Notes under the pieces: generated by a model | Database searches by the model: none | Seen by the model: only the letters and a program-made list of their open reading frames with translations | Told to the model about the DNA's origin: nothing | Position numbers and translations under genes: made by a program | In this document: positions 1 to 6,758 of the stretch, one piece after another | How the letters are laid out: each line of letters begins with the position of its first letter | How positions within the stretch are numbered: position 1 is the first letter of the stretch | NCBI GenBank assembly: GCA_964387935.1 | Contig: CAYLZN010000090.1 | Span: 1-18,183, forward strand | Length of the DNA stretch: 18,183 nt | Source of the DNA: CAYLZN01 sp964387935 | GTDB lineage: Bacteria > Acidobacteriota > Vicinamibacteria > Vicinamibacterales > JAFNAJ01 | Direction of reading: 5' to 3'

Positions 1-1
1 G

Positions 2-157
2 CGCGGGAACAACGTGCGGTACTTTCCCTCGACGCTGCCCGACGTGCGGTCCGAAGTCTTCCCGGCGACACCCACCAGTTGCCAGTTGCCAGTTACCAGT
101 TACCAGTTGCCAGTTACCAGTTGCCGGTTACCGGTTGCCGGCCTCCTGAGTTCGTGA
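2..157 (+). CDS. C-terminal tail of an unidentified protein, partial at the left edge
   Basis: The frame starting at base 2 is open to a TGA at 155-157. Its first ~20 codons mostly end in G or C, as in the other genes here, so it is probably the end of a real gene that starts outside the window. The first visible residues include NNVRYFPSTLPDVRSEVF, which I do not recognise as any family. From base 75 the frame enters a 7-bp tandem array, so the last ~26 residues are a low-complexity tail with a 7-residue period (SCQLPVT, SYQLPVT, SCRLPVA). The original stop may have been lost when the array arose, or the array may be intergenic and this frame open by chance. No function can be given. Confidence 0.45.
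   Translation, partial: RGNNVRYFPSTLPDVRSEVFPATPTSCQLPVTSYQLPVTSCRLPVAGLLSS
75..141. repeat. 7-bp tandem array, CCAGTTR type
   Basis: Nine consecutive 7-bp units: CCAGTTG (75-81), CCAGTTG, CCAGTTA, CCAGTTA, CCAGTTG, CCAGTTA, CCAGTTG, CCGGTTA, CCGGTTG (131-137), followed by CCGG. The last two units share an A-to-G change, so the array is drifting at its right end. It sits at the end of the left-edge reading frame and 31 bp before a TATACT promoter-like box. Short heptanucleotide arrays of this sort are known from several bacterial genomes, for example the STRR sequences of cyanobacteria. No function is shown here. Confidence 0.9.
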
Positions 158-171
158 CGACGTCAGCCGGG

Positions 172-177
172 TATACT
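172..177 (+). promoter_or_regulatory. Possible -10 element (TATACT) for the M55 peptidase gene
   Basis: TATACT at 172-177 matches the sigma-70 -10 consensus at four of six positions. It lies 33 bp before the GTG start at 210, in the gap after the preceding stop. No convincing -35 element stands at 16-18 bp. A similar box precedes the operon at 5175-5180 and a TACACT stands before the toxin-antitoxin pair, both preceded by GCGC. The assignment is an inference from motif and position. Confidence 0.4.
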
Positions 178-209
178 GGCGACGCCGTCACGTCACCCCT
201 GGAGGTTCC

Positions 210-1127
210 GTGCGTCGCTTCATACCCGCGCTGACTGCCGCGCTCGTCCTGACGACGGTCGCCGCCGCGTTCGTCGCTCCCGCCGGGGCGCAGTCGGCCC
301 GGCTCAAGCTCCATATCTCGGTCGACATGGAGGGGGTCGCCGGTGTGGTCACGGGCGACCAGCTCGGGCCGCCTGGCTTCGAGTACGAGCGCTTCCGCCA
401 GTTCATGACCAAGGAGGCGCTGGCCGCGGTGCAGGCCGCGAAGGAGGCCGGCGCCACGGAGGTCGTGGTCGCCGACTCCCACGGCAACGGCCAGAACCTG
501 CTCATCGACCAGTTCCCGCCCGACATCCGCATCGTCCGCTCGTGGCCGCGGCCGCTCGAGATGATGGGCGGCCTCGACGAGACGTTCGACGCGGCGATCT
601 TCATCGGCTACCACGCCTCGACCCACAACCCGACCGGCGTGCGCGCCCATACCTTCTCGAGCGCCACGCTCACCCGTGTGGCGCTGAACGGCGTCGAGAT
701 GTCCGAGGGATCCTGGAACGCCGCCCTCGCCGGTCATTTTGGTGTCCCAATCATCATGATGTCTGGCGACGACGCCGCGATTGCCGAGGTGCGGAGGATC
801 GTCGGCCCTGTCGAGGCCGCCGAGACGAAGAAGAGCCTGAGCTTCCACTCGGCGCTCACGCTGACGCCACAGGCCGCCGCGGACCTGATCGCGCAGCGAG
901 TGAAGGCTGCACTCGGTCGCCGCGCGGAGTTCAAGCCCTATCGCCAACCTGGCCCGGTGACCGTGGACGTGAGCTTCAAGCACTACCGCGCCGCGGAGAC
1001 GCTGGCCTACCTGCCACTGTTCGAACGCACCAACGCGCACTCGATCCGGTTTCGCGCGAAGGACATGGTCGAGGCCGCGTCGATCATGGCGTTCATCGGC
1101 GACTACCAGCCGGATCTGACGCCATGA
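210..1127 (+). CDS. Exported M55-family metallopeptidase (DppA-like D-aminopeptidase)
   Basis: This 305-aa protein is a zinc aminopeptidase of MEROPS family M55. The founding member, Bacillus DppA, releases N-terminal D-amino acids from small peptides. The metal ligands are visible with near-standard spacing: D39 and E41 in SVDMEG, H91 in DSHG, H135 in GYHA, and probably E166. H147 in RAHTFS is the likely catalytic histidine. Unlike cytoplasmic DppA it has a signal peptide: RR near the N-terminus, a hydrophobic stretch at about residues 8-22, and a probable cut after PAGA (residue 27). It therefore probably acts in the periplasm, perhaps on peptidoglycan-derived or dietary D-peptides (inference). 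The GTG start is supported by GGAGG at 201-205. It seems to be a single-gene unit; the next gene is 332 bp away beyond a repeat region. The family is clear, the substrate is not. Confidence 0.9.
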   Translation: MRRFIPALTAALVLTTVAAAFVAPAGAQSARLKLHISVDMEGVAGVVTGDQLGPPGFEYERFRQFMTKEALAAVQAAKEAGATEVVVADSHGNGQNLLIDQFPPDIRIVRSWPRPLEMMGGLDETFDAAIFIGYHASTHNPTGVRAHTFSSATLTRVALNGVEMSEGSWNAALAGHFGVPIIMMSGDDAAIAEVRRIVGPVEAAETKKSLSFHSALTLTPQAAADLIAQRVKAALGRRAEFKPYRQPGPVTVDVSFKHYRAAETLAYLPLFERTNAHSIRFRAKDMVEAASIMAFIGDYQPDLTP

Positions 1128-1143
1128 GATCAGTGCTAACCGT

Positions 1144-1327
1144 GATGGGACAGAACGGCGAGCGGCGATCGGCTGGCGACCAGCGGCCTGGTGGGCTGAA
1201 TCGTTGTTTCCGTCGCGAACCGTCACCTCACTGGGAGTGAGGGCACGCAACGGCTGATTCCGGCAGGATGCTGCAGTGCTGGCCGCACGCCGCCAGCCGC
1301 AGGCCGCAAGCCGTGTCGGATTGAGGT
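1144..1327. repeat. Dispersed intergenic repeat, copy A (with a ~60-bp insertion)
   Basis: Bases 1144-1201 match 5199-5256 with 4 mismatches in 58. Bases 1278-1327 also match 5277-5328 closely, including GCCGCAGGCCGCAAGCCG and ATTGAGGT. Between the two matching blocks, copy A carries about 60 bp absent from copy B, with a perfect 7-bp inverted repeat CCTCACT/AGTGAGG at 1226-1242 around a GGG loop. The first block can form a small hairpin, GCTGG-CGA-CCAGC, at 1172-1184. Both copies lie in the same orientation upstream of a same-strand gene. This and the heptamers at 1330-1454 account for the 332-bp gap 1128-1459; I see no gene in it. Confidence 0.85.
1226..1242. other. Perfect 7-bp inverted repeat inside repeat copy A
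   Basis: CCTCACT (1226-1232), GGG loop, AGTGAGG (1236-1242). It lies in the segment present in copy A but absent from copy B. No T-tract follows, so it is not a convincing intrinsic terminator. It could be an operator-like site or part of an inserted element; nothing seen decides between these. Confidence 0.5.
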
Positions 1328-1329
1328 TA

Positions 1330-1378
1330 AGTGCGAAGTGCGAAGGGCCCTGTGCCTCGTGCCAGGTGCCATGTGCCA
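1330..1378. repeat. Degenerate heptamer arrays, AGTGCGA and NGTGCCA types
   Basis: Two AGTGCGA units at 1330-1343 are followed by four 7-bp units: TGTGCCT (1351-1357), CGTGCCA, GGTGCCA and TGTGCCA (1372-1378). The stretch directly follows dispersed-repeat copy A. It belongs to the non-coding leader of the beta-propeller gene, although the coding frame stays open through it. Confidence 0.75.
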
Positions 1379-1412
1379 GGCGCGCAATGGCGCGTGCAGC
1401 GTGCGAGTGCAA

Positions 1413-1454
1413 CCGAAAACCGAAAACCGAGAACCGAGAACCGAGAACCGAAAA
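1413..1454. repeat. 7-bp tandem array, CCGARAA type
   Basis: Six units of 7 bp: CCGAAAA, CCGAAAA, CCGAGAA, CCGAGAA, CCGAGAA, CCGAAAA. The array ends 5 bp before the preferred ATG (1460) of the next gene, so it replaces the usual ribosome-binding region. It is much richer in A than its surroundings. Confidence 0.9.
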
Positions 1455-1459
1455 GCCTC

Positions 1460-4400
1460 ATGTTTCCTCCGCGCGTGCTCCTGTCTCTCGTCCTCCTCGT
1501 GTGCGTGAGCCCGCTGCTCGCGCAGACCTCCCCGCCAGCCCCCGTCGATCCGGCTTACTACCAGGCGCTCCGCTATCGCGTCATCGGTCCGTTCCGCGCC
1601 AGTCGCACCGTGGGCGCCGTCGGCATCCCTTCGCAGCCGGGCACGTTCTTCATGGGCGTCAACAACGGCGGGGTCTGGAAGACGGAGGACTCCGGTCGCA
1701 CGTGGCGCCCGATCTTCGACCAGGCGCCCACGGGATCGGTTGGCGACCTCGCCGTGTCGCCCTCGCATCCCGACATCATCTACGTCGGGACCGGGGAGGG
1801 ACTGCACCGGCCAGACCTCGGCGTCGGCGACGGGATCTTCAGGAGCGCCGACGGCGGCGCCACCTGGCAGCACGCGGGCCTTGGCGACGTGCAGCAGGTC
1901 GGCCGTCTCGTCATTCACCCCGATGATCCCGACATCGTCTTCGTGGCGGGCATGGGGCACCCCTATGGACCCAACGACGAGCGCGGCGTCTTCCGGACGC
2001 GAAACGGGGGCCGCACGTGGGACAAGGTGCTGTTTGTCGATCGCAACACCGGCGCCAACCAGGTGGAACTGGACCCGGTCGATCCACGGACCGTCTACGC
2101 GGCCCTGTGGGAGCACCGGGAAGGACCATGGGAAAACGGCAGTTTTCAGGGCCGCAACAGCGGTCTCTACAAGTCCACGGACGGTGGGTCGACCTGGCGT
2201 CGCCTGGCGGGCGGCCTTCCAGGTGCTGATCAGGGCGTCGGCAAGATCGTGTTCGCCGTCGCGCCGAGCGATCCGAAACGCCTGTACGCCGCCGTCGGGG
2301 CCCGCGACGGACGCGGCCTCTACCGCTCGGACGATGCGGGCGAGACGTGGCAGCTGGTGAGCACCGACCCGCGCCTCGGCAACGAGCTCCGCGTGCATCC
2401 CCGGAACCGCGATCTCATCTTCGTCGCGCACATCGCATCGTACCGATCGGAGGATGGAGGTCGCACGTGGACGTCGTTCAAAGGGGCTCCGGGTGGCGAC
2501 GACTACCAGCGCATCTGGATCAACCCGCTGCAGCCGGACCTCATGATCTTCTCGGCCGACCAGGGGGCGACGATCACGACCAACGGCGGGCGCACCTGGT
2601 CCTCCTGGTACAACCAGCCGACGGCGCAGCTCTATCACGTGACCACCGATCACCAGTTCCCGTACTGGGTCTACGGCGGGCAGCAGGAGAGCGGGGCGAT
2701 TGGCATCGCAAGCCGCGGGAACGGCGGTCAGATCTCGTTCCGCGACTGGATGGGTGTCGGGGCCGACGAGTACGCCTATGTGGCCCCGGACCCGCTCAAT
2801 CCCGACATCGTCTACGGCGGCCGCGTCGTCCGCTTCAACAAGCGGACCGGACAGTCCCAGAACGTCGCGCCCGAGGCGCTCCGTTCCGGGAAGTACCGCA
2901 TCCTGCGGACCATGCCGTTGCTGTTCCACCCTGCCGATCCGGCGACCCTGTTTTTCGCCACCAACGTGCTGTGGAAGACGAGGACCGGCGGACAGCAGTG
3001 GGAGATCGTCAGCCCGGATCTGTCGCGGGAACAGCCGGACGTGCCCGAGAGCATCGGCGACTACCGCACGCCGGACCTCGCCACGATGGCGCGACGCGGG
3101 GTGATCTACGCGGTCAGTCCGTCGCGGCTCGACGTCAATCTGATCTGGGCCGGGACCGACGACGGCCTCGTGCACGTCACGCGGGACGGGGGCCGGACCT
3201 GGCAGAACGTCACGCCACCGGCGTTGCGCGCCTGGGACAAGGTGTCGCAGATCGACGCGGGCCACGCCGACACGAAGACGGCATACCTCGCGGTGAACGC
3301 GATCCGGCGCGACGACATGCGCCCGCACGTCTTCCGCACGCACGACGGCGGCGCGACCTGGACCCGGATCGTCAGCGGGCTCGAGGACGCCGGCCCGGTG
3401 AACGTGGTGCGGGAGGATCCCAAGCAGCCGGGCCTGCTGTTTGCCGGCACCGAGCGCGCGGTCTACTTCTCGATCGACGACGGGGAGCGCTGGCAGTCGC
3501 TGCGGATGAACATGCCGGCCTCGTCGGTGCGTGACCTGGTCGTTCACGAGGACGACCTCGTCGTGGGCACGCACGGGCGATCGATCTGGATTCTCGACGG
3601 CATCTCTCCTCTGCGCGAGCTGGCGCGGGCGGCCCGAGCCGGCGGGGCGTTCCTGTTCACCCCCGGACGGGCCACCCGCGTGCGCGGGAACATGTTCTCC
3701 GACACGCCGCTGCCGCCGGAGGAACCGACCGGGCAGAATCCGCTGGAGGGCGCGATCCTGGACTACGCGCTCGCGCGACCGGCACGCTCCGTTCGCGTCG
3801 AGATCGTGGACGCCACCGGGGAGATCGTGCGTCGGTTCTCGAGCGATGATCAGCCGGAGCGGCTCGACCCTGGGGCGTGGCAGTACCCGACCTACTGGCT
3901 TCGGCCGCCGACGGCGGTGCCCACGTCGCCCGGGCATCATCGCCTGGCCTGGGACCTGCGGTATCCGCCACCGCGAGGCACGCGGCGCAGTCTGTCGATT
4001 GCCGCAGTGAAGGGCGACACGCCGACAGGGCCGCGAGGCCCGTTCGTTCACCCGGGGCGCTACAGCGTCAGGCTCACCGTTGACGGCGTGGCCACGGAGC
4101 GACCGCTCGACGTGCGGCTCGACCCGCGAGTCGACATCAGCGCCGAAGACGTGCGGCGCCAGACCGATCTGTCGATGGCGTGCTATCGCGGGGCCGCGAC
4201 CGTGCAGGCCTGGAGGGACACGATCGATGAGGATCTGATCGGCGTGCCGGCCGCCTCTCGCACGGAGCGGCAGCAGGCGCGGGCCGCGTTTCGCGGTGAC
4301 GGTGAGCCCGGCGATCCGGACATCCTGTACGAGAGCATCACGCGCGTCGATCCGGAGCGCGAGACGCTGGTCGGCCTGCAGCACAAGTTCCTGTTCCTCC

Positions 4401-4513
4401 TCAATCTCCTCCAGGGCGCGGACGCGCGGCCGACGCCGCAAGCGGAATCCGCCGTGCGGGCTCTCGAGGTGGCCATGGCCGCCATGGAACGCCGCTGGGC
4501 GACGCTGAAGTAA
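1460..4513 (+). CDS. Exported sortilin/VPS10-like beta-propeller protein with 11 Asp-boxes
   Basis: This 1017-aa exported protein is of the kind annotated as VPS10-domain or 'glycosyl hydrolase' BNR-repeat proteins. Eleven Asp-boxes of the S/T-x-D/N-x-G-x-x-W type begin at about residues 75, 129, 180, 239, 290, 330, 373, 507, 574, 627 and 671, consistent with two beta-propellers. Residues ~760-900 look like a C-terminal beta-sandwich (VRVEIVDATGEIVRRF, HRLAWDLRYP), followed by a helical tail. Sialidase catalytic residues are not evident, so binding or peptide handling is as likely as glycosidase activity. The ATG at 1460 is preferred because a signal peptide follows it (hydrophobic at ~5-20, cut near LLAQ). 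The frame is open back to 1331, but that part is repeat-derived. No Shine-Dalgarno is visible before 1460. The stop is 12 bp before the LysE-family gene, so the two may be co-transcribed. Confidence 0.85.
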   Translation: MFPPRVLLSLVLLVCVSPLLAQTSPPAPVDPAYYQALRYRVIGPFRASRTVGAVGIPSQPGTFFMGVNNGGVWKTEDSGRTWRPIFDQAPTGSVGDLAVSPSHPDIIYVGTGEGLHRPDLGVGDGIFRSADGGATWQHAGLGDVQQVGRLVIHPDDPDIVFVAGMGHPYGPNDERGVFRTRNGGRTWDKVLFVDRNTGANQVELDPVDPRTVYAALWEHREGPWENGSFQGRNSGLYKSTDGGSTWRRLAGGLPGADQGVGKIVFAVAPSDPKRLYAAVGARDGRGLYRSDDAGETWQLVSTDPRLGNELRVHPRNRDLIFVAHIASYRSEDGGRTWTSFKGAPGGDDYQRIWINPLQPDLMIFSADQGATITTNGGRTWSSWYNQPTAQLYHVTTDHQFPYWVYGGQQESGAIGIASRGNGGQISFRDWMGVGADEYAYVAPDPLNPDIVYGGRVVRFNKRTGQSQNVAPEALRSGKYRILRTMPLLFHPADPATLFFATNVLWKTRTGGQQWEIVSPDLSREQPDVPESIGDYRTPDLATMARRGVIYAVSPSRLDVNLIWAGTDDGLVHVTRDGGRTWQNVTPPALRAWDKVSQIDAGHADTKTAYLAVNAIRRDDMRPHVFRTHDGGATWTRIVSGLEDAGPVNVVREDPKQPGLLFAGTERAVYFSIDDGERWQSLRMNMPASSVRDLVVHEDDLVVGTHGRSIWILDGISPLRELARAARAGGAFLFTPGRATRVRGNMFSDTPLPPEEPTGQNPLEGAILDYALARPARSVRVEIVDATGEIVRRFSSDDQPERLDPGAWQYPTYWLRPPTAVPTSPGHHRLAWDLRYPPPRGTRRSLSIAAVKGDTPTGPRGPFVHPGRYSVRLTVDGVATERPLDVRLDPRVDISAEDVRRQTDLSMACYRGAATVQAWRDTIDEDLIGVPAASRTERQQARAAFRGDGEPGDPDILYESITRVDPERETLVGLQHKFLFLLNLLQGADARPTPQAESAVRALEVAMAAMERRWATLK

Positions 4514-4525
4514 CCGGCCCCACGA

Positions 4526-5155
4526 ATGTTCGATGCCCGGTTCCTCGCGTTCGCGGGCCTGTCCGCACTGCTCGTCCTCACCCCGGGCGCCACCTTCGCC
4601 GTCGTCGTGGAGACGGCGCTTGGTTCGGGGCGAACGGCGGCGCTGATGACCGTGGCGGGCGTGGGCCTCGCGAATGCAATGCTGGCGACCGCCGCCGCCT
4701 TCGGGATGGCGGCGCTGTTCGGTCGGTGGCCTGGGGCGCTGGACCTGGTGCGGATCGCCGGCGGCGTCTACCTGGCCTGGCTCGGGATGCGGGGGCTGTG
4801 GGGGGCCAGGCGCTTGCGGGCGGCAGCCGCGCCAGCAGGTGCGCACCCAAGGGAGGTCCAAGCGGCCGGGTCCGCGTTCGTCGTCCGCGGCCTGCTGACC
4901 AACCTGCTCAATCCGCCCGTGTGGCTGTTCTACCTGTCGATCGTGCCGCAGTTCATCGGGCCGCAGGACGCCTACCTGGCGCGGGCCCTGCTGCTCGGCG
5001 CCACGCACGTGGCGATGAGCGTCGTGTGGCAGGGATTCTGTGGCGTAGCGGTCGGCTTCGCGGCCGACCATGTGGCGCGCCCGTCGGTGCGCCGCGTGCT
5101 CGAGGCCGTCACGGGCGCCGCGCTCGTCATCATGGGCGCGCGGCTGCTCGTGTAG
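4526..5155 (+). CDS. LysE/RhtB-family amino-acid exporter
   Basis: This 209-aa inner-membrane protein of the LysE/RhtB superfamily has the usual length and about six hydrophobic segments. Family hallmarks are the N-terminal TPGATFAVVVETALGSGR, the mid-protein YLAWLGMRGLWGARRLR at the cytoplasmic loop, and NLLNPPVWLFYLSIVPQF in the second half. Members export amino acids (lysine, threonine, homoserine, cysteine products) by proton antiport. The exact substrate cannot be read from the sequence. It starts 12 bp after the propeller gene, with no clear ribosome-binding site, so translation may depend on the upstream gene. There is no functional link to the propeller protein beyond position. Confidence 0.85.
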   Translation: MFDARFLAFAGLSALLVLTPGATFAVVVETALGSGRTAALMTVAGVGLANAMLATAAAFGMAALFGRWPGALDLVRIAGGVYLAWLGMRGLWGARRLRAAAAPAGAHPREVQAAGSAFVVRGLLTNLLNPPVWLFYLSIVPQFIGPQDAYLARALLLGATHVAMSVVWQGFCGVAVGFAADHVARPSVRRVLEAVTGAALVIMGARLLV

Positions 5156-5174
5156 GCTGGGCCCGCCGAGGCGC

Positions 5175-5180
5175 TATACT
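5175..5180 (+). promoter_or_regulatory. Possible -10 element (TATACT) ahead of the PspA/ABC/AAA operon
   Basis: GCGCTATACT ends at 5180, about 174 bp before the first gene of the operon. It is the best promoter-like box in the gap 5156-5353. No clear -35 is seen at the right spacing. If used, it would place the whole dispersed-repeat copy B in the 5' untranslated leader of the operon (inference). Confidence 0.4.
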
Positions 5181-5198
5181 CGCCAGGTGCGTTTCCAC

Positions 5199-5328
5199 GA
5201 TGGGACAGAATGGCGGGCGGCGATCGGCTGTCGACCAGCGGCGTGGTGGGCTGAATGGTCGTTCCCGGTTCGCCGGGCTGGCCGCGCGCCGTGCGCCGCA
5301 GGCCGCAAGCCGATCGTCAGATTGAGGT
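5199..5328. repeat. Dispersed intergenic repeat, copy B
   Basis: This is the shorter copy of the repeat at 1144-1327. Block 1 (5199-5256) differs from copy A at 4 of 58 positions, and block 2 (5277-5328) ends in the same ATTGAGGT. It lacks the ~60 bp found in copy A. The hairpin in block 1 is partly kept: GCTG 5227-5230 pairs with CAGC 5236-5239, the fifth pair being lost. It ends 25 bp before the operon's first ATG. Confidence 0.85.
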
Positions 5329-5353
5329 CAACTGGCCCACGGAGTGGCCGTCC

Positions 5354-5995
5354 ATGACCGAACAGCGCAGTTGGGGAAAGACCGTGCTCGGATGGTTCAT
5401 CGAGCGCGACGAGTCCGGGCAGGCCCAGGCCGACCCGGCGCCCGCCTCCGCAGACGTCCCCGCCGAGCCGATGCCCACCGTGTTCGCCGCGGCGCCTCCG
5501 ACCGCGCCGGGAGGCCAGGTCGACTTCGAAGGGGTCTTCGACGCCGCCGGCATCGACCGCGACGAGCGCGCCCGCGTCACGAAGGCCGGCGAACTGCTCG
5601 CGAGCCTGCCCGCCGAGACGCCCGTGGCGACACGAAAGCAGATCGTCGAGGCGTCGCTCAAGGCCTTTGGCGTGCCGATCGAGAAGATCATCGAGACCGG
5701 TGTCGAGGAGATCCAGGCGCTCGAAGCCTACATTCGCACCGGCGCGGGCGACACCCAGAAGCTCCTCGAGGAGTCCACGCAGCGGATTCAGCAATACGAG
5801 GACGAGATCAAGGCCATCCGACGCGTGATGGAGCAGCGCGTCCACGAGCAGCAGGCCGCCGCCACCGCCTGCAACGCCCGCAAGCTCGACGTGCAGCGCG
5901 TCCTCGAGTTCTTCGGACAGGAAACCGTCGCGCGCGTGGTCCGCGACTCACCGAAGCTCTACGATCCGTCCGCGCCAGGGCAGACCACCACGTAA
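5354..5995 (+). CDS. Unknown helical protein, first gene of the PspA/ABC/AAA operon
   Basis: This 213-aa protein is of no family I recognise. Residues ~1-60 are low-complexity, Ala/Pro-rich and probably disordered. The rest is predicted largely helical and charged, with a likely coiled coil around residues 125-175 (KLLEESTQRIQQYEDEIKAI) and a short C-terminal segment, RKLDVQRVLEFFGQETVARV. No signal peptide, transmembrane segment or enzyme motif is visible, so it is probably cytoplasmic. The ATG at 5354 is chosen over earlier in-frame positions because the upstream part is dispersed repeat and GGAG stands at 5341-5344. It is 37 bp from the PspA gene. A role as adaptor or regulator of PspA is plausible from position and coiled-coil content only. 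Confidence 0.75.
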   Translation: MTEQRSWGKTVLGWFIERDESGQAQADPAPASADVPAEPMPTVFAAAPPTAPGGQVDFEGVFDAAGIDRDERARVTKAGELLASLPAETPVATRKQIVEASLKAFGVPIEKIIETGVEEIQALEAYIRTGAGDTQKLLEESTQRIQQYEDEIKAIRRVMEQRVHEQQAAATACNARKLDVQRVLEFFGQETVARVVRDSPKLYDPSAPGQTTT

Positions 5996-6032
5996 GGTGC
6001 CCTCCACACACGGTGGGGCAGAGGGGATATCG

Positions 6033-6746
6033 ATGGCTGGAACCGGCTTCTTCGCACGCCTCGGCAACCTGTGGCGGGGCTTCCTGTCGATCTGGATCTC
6101 GGACGTCGAGAAGGCGCACCCGGAGATCGCCTACGAGAACGCGATCAACTCGATGATCGAGAAGTACTCGCGCCTGAAGTCGGCCACCGCCGCCATCATC
6201 CGCCGCCGCGAGGAGATCGACGAGCGGCTCAAGCGGCTCAACACGGAGCTCGCTCAGACGGACGCCGAGCTCGCCGCCGCCGTCGAAACGAACCAGGACG
6301 ACCTGGCTGTCGTCCTGATCCAGAAGAAGAACCAGTTGACCGCGGACCTCGCCGAGGTCCGGGCCGATCTGGACTCCGCGCAGAAAGATGCCGATTCCGC
6401 CAAGTCCTCCCTCATCTCCGTGCAGGGCGAGATCCGCAAGCTCAAGACCGAGCGCGACTCGATGCTGGCCAAGATGCAGTCCGCCCAGGCCCGGATCAAG
6501 ATCCAGGAGCAACTCGAAGGCCTGTCGGTGGACGCCGAGGTAAAGGCCCTCGACAACGTCCGCGAGCACATCCGGACCACGATCGCCGAAGCCAATCTGG
6601 GGCGCGAGCTGTCGGAGTCCTCGCTCGACCAGCGCCTGGCGCAGCTGCGCAACCAGGTGGGGGACATCCAGGCGAAGCAGCAGCTCGCCGAGTTGAAGGC
6701 CAAGCGCGCCGCGCAGCAGGCGTCGCAGGGCCAGAAGACGATGTAG
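6033..6746 (+). CDS. PspA/IM30-family membrane-associated coiled-coil protein
   Basis: This 237-aa protein resembles PspA/Vipp1 (IM30), now placed in the ESCRT-III superfamily; these proteins polymerise on the inner membrane and protect or remodel it. It has a short amphipathic N-terminal helix (GFFARLGNLWRGFLSIWI), then almost continuous helix. Residues ~35-60 (AYENAINSMIEKYSRLKSAT) and the NQDDLAVVLIQKKNQLTADL stretch correspond to the helical hairpin of PspA. The length fits the family (~220-240 aa). The preferred start is the ATG at 6033, with GAGGGG at 6021-6026; an in-frame GTG at 5997 would add 12 unlikely residues. It is 12 bp from the binding-protein gene. No pspB, pspC or sigma-54 activator pspF is present in the window, so this is not the classical Psp operon. 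Family assignment is from helical pattern and motif likeness; a more distant relative is possible. Confidence 0.75.
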   Translation: MAGTGFFARLGNLWRGFLSIWISDVEKAHPEIAYENAINSMIEKYSRLKSATAAIIRRREEIDERLKRLNTELAQTDAELAAAVETNQDDLAVVLIQKKNQLTADLAEVRADLDSAQKDADSAKSSLISVQGEIRKLKTERDSMLAKMQSAQARIKIQEQLEGLSVDAEVKALDNVREHIRTTIAEANLGRELSESSLDQRLAQLRNQVGDIQAKQQLAELKAKRAAQQASQGQKTM

Positions 6747-6758
6747 CGGGGACTCATC

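Noticed and set aside
75..141. Heptamer array considered as a CRISPR remnant
   Set aside because: The units are 7 bp and directly adjacent with no spacers, and no cas gene is present.
1331..1459. Upstream extension of the propeller protein
   Set aside because: The added residues come from heptamer arrays, and a good signal peptide begins at the ATG at 1460.
1223..5071. A 1282-codon open frame on the minus strand
   Set aside because: It lies opposite the propeller and LysE-family genes, which have clear family motifs. Its Arg/Pro/Gly/His-rich composition is typical of a GC-rich antisense shadow.
5255..5353. Upstream extension of the operon's first gene
   Set aside because: It reads through the dispersed repeat; the ATG at 5354 has a better ribosome-site context.
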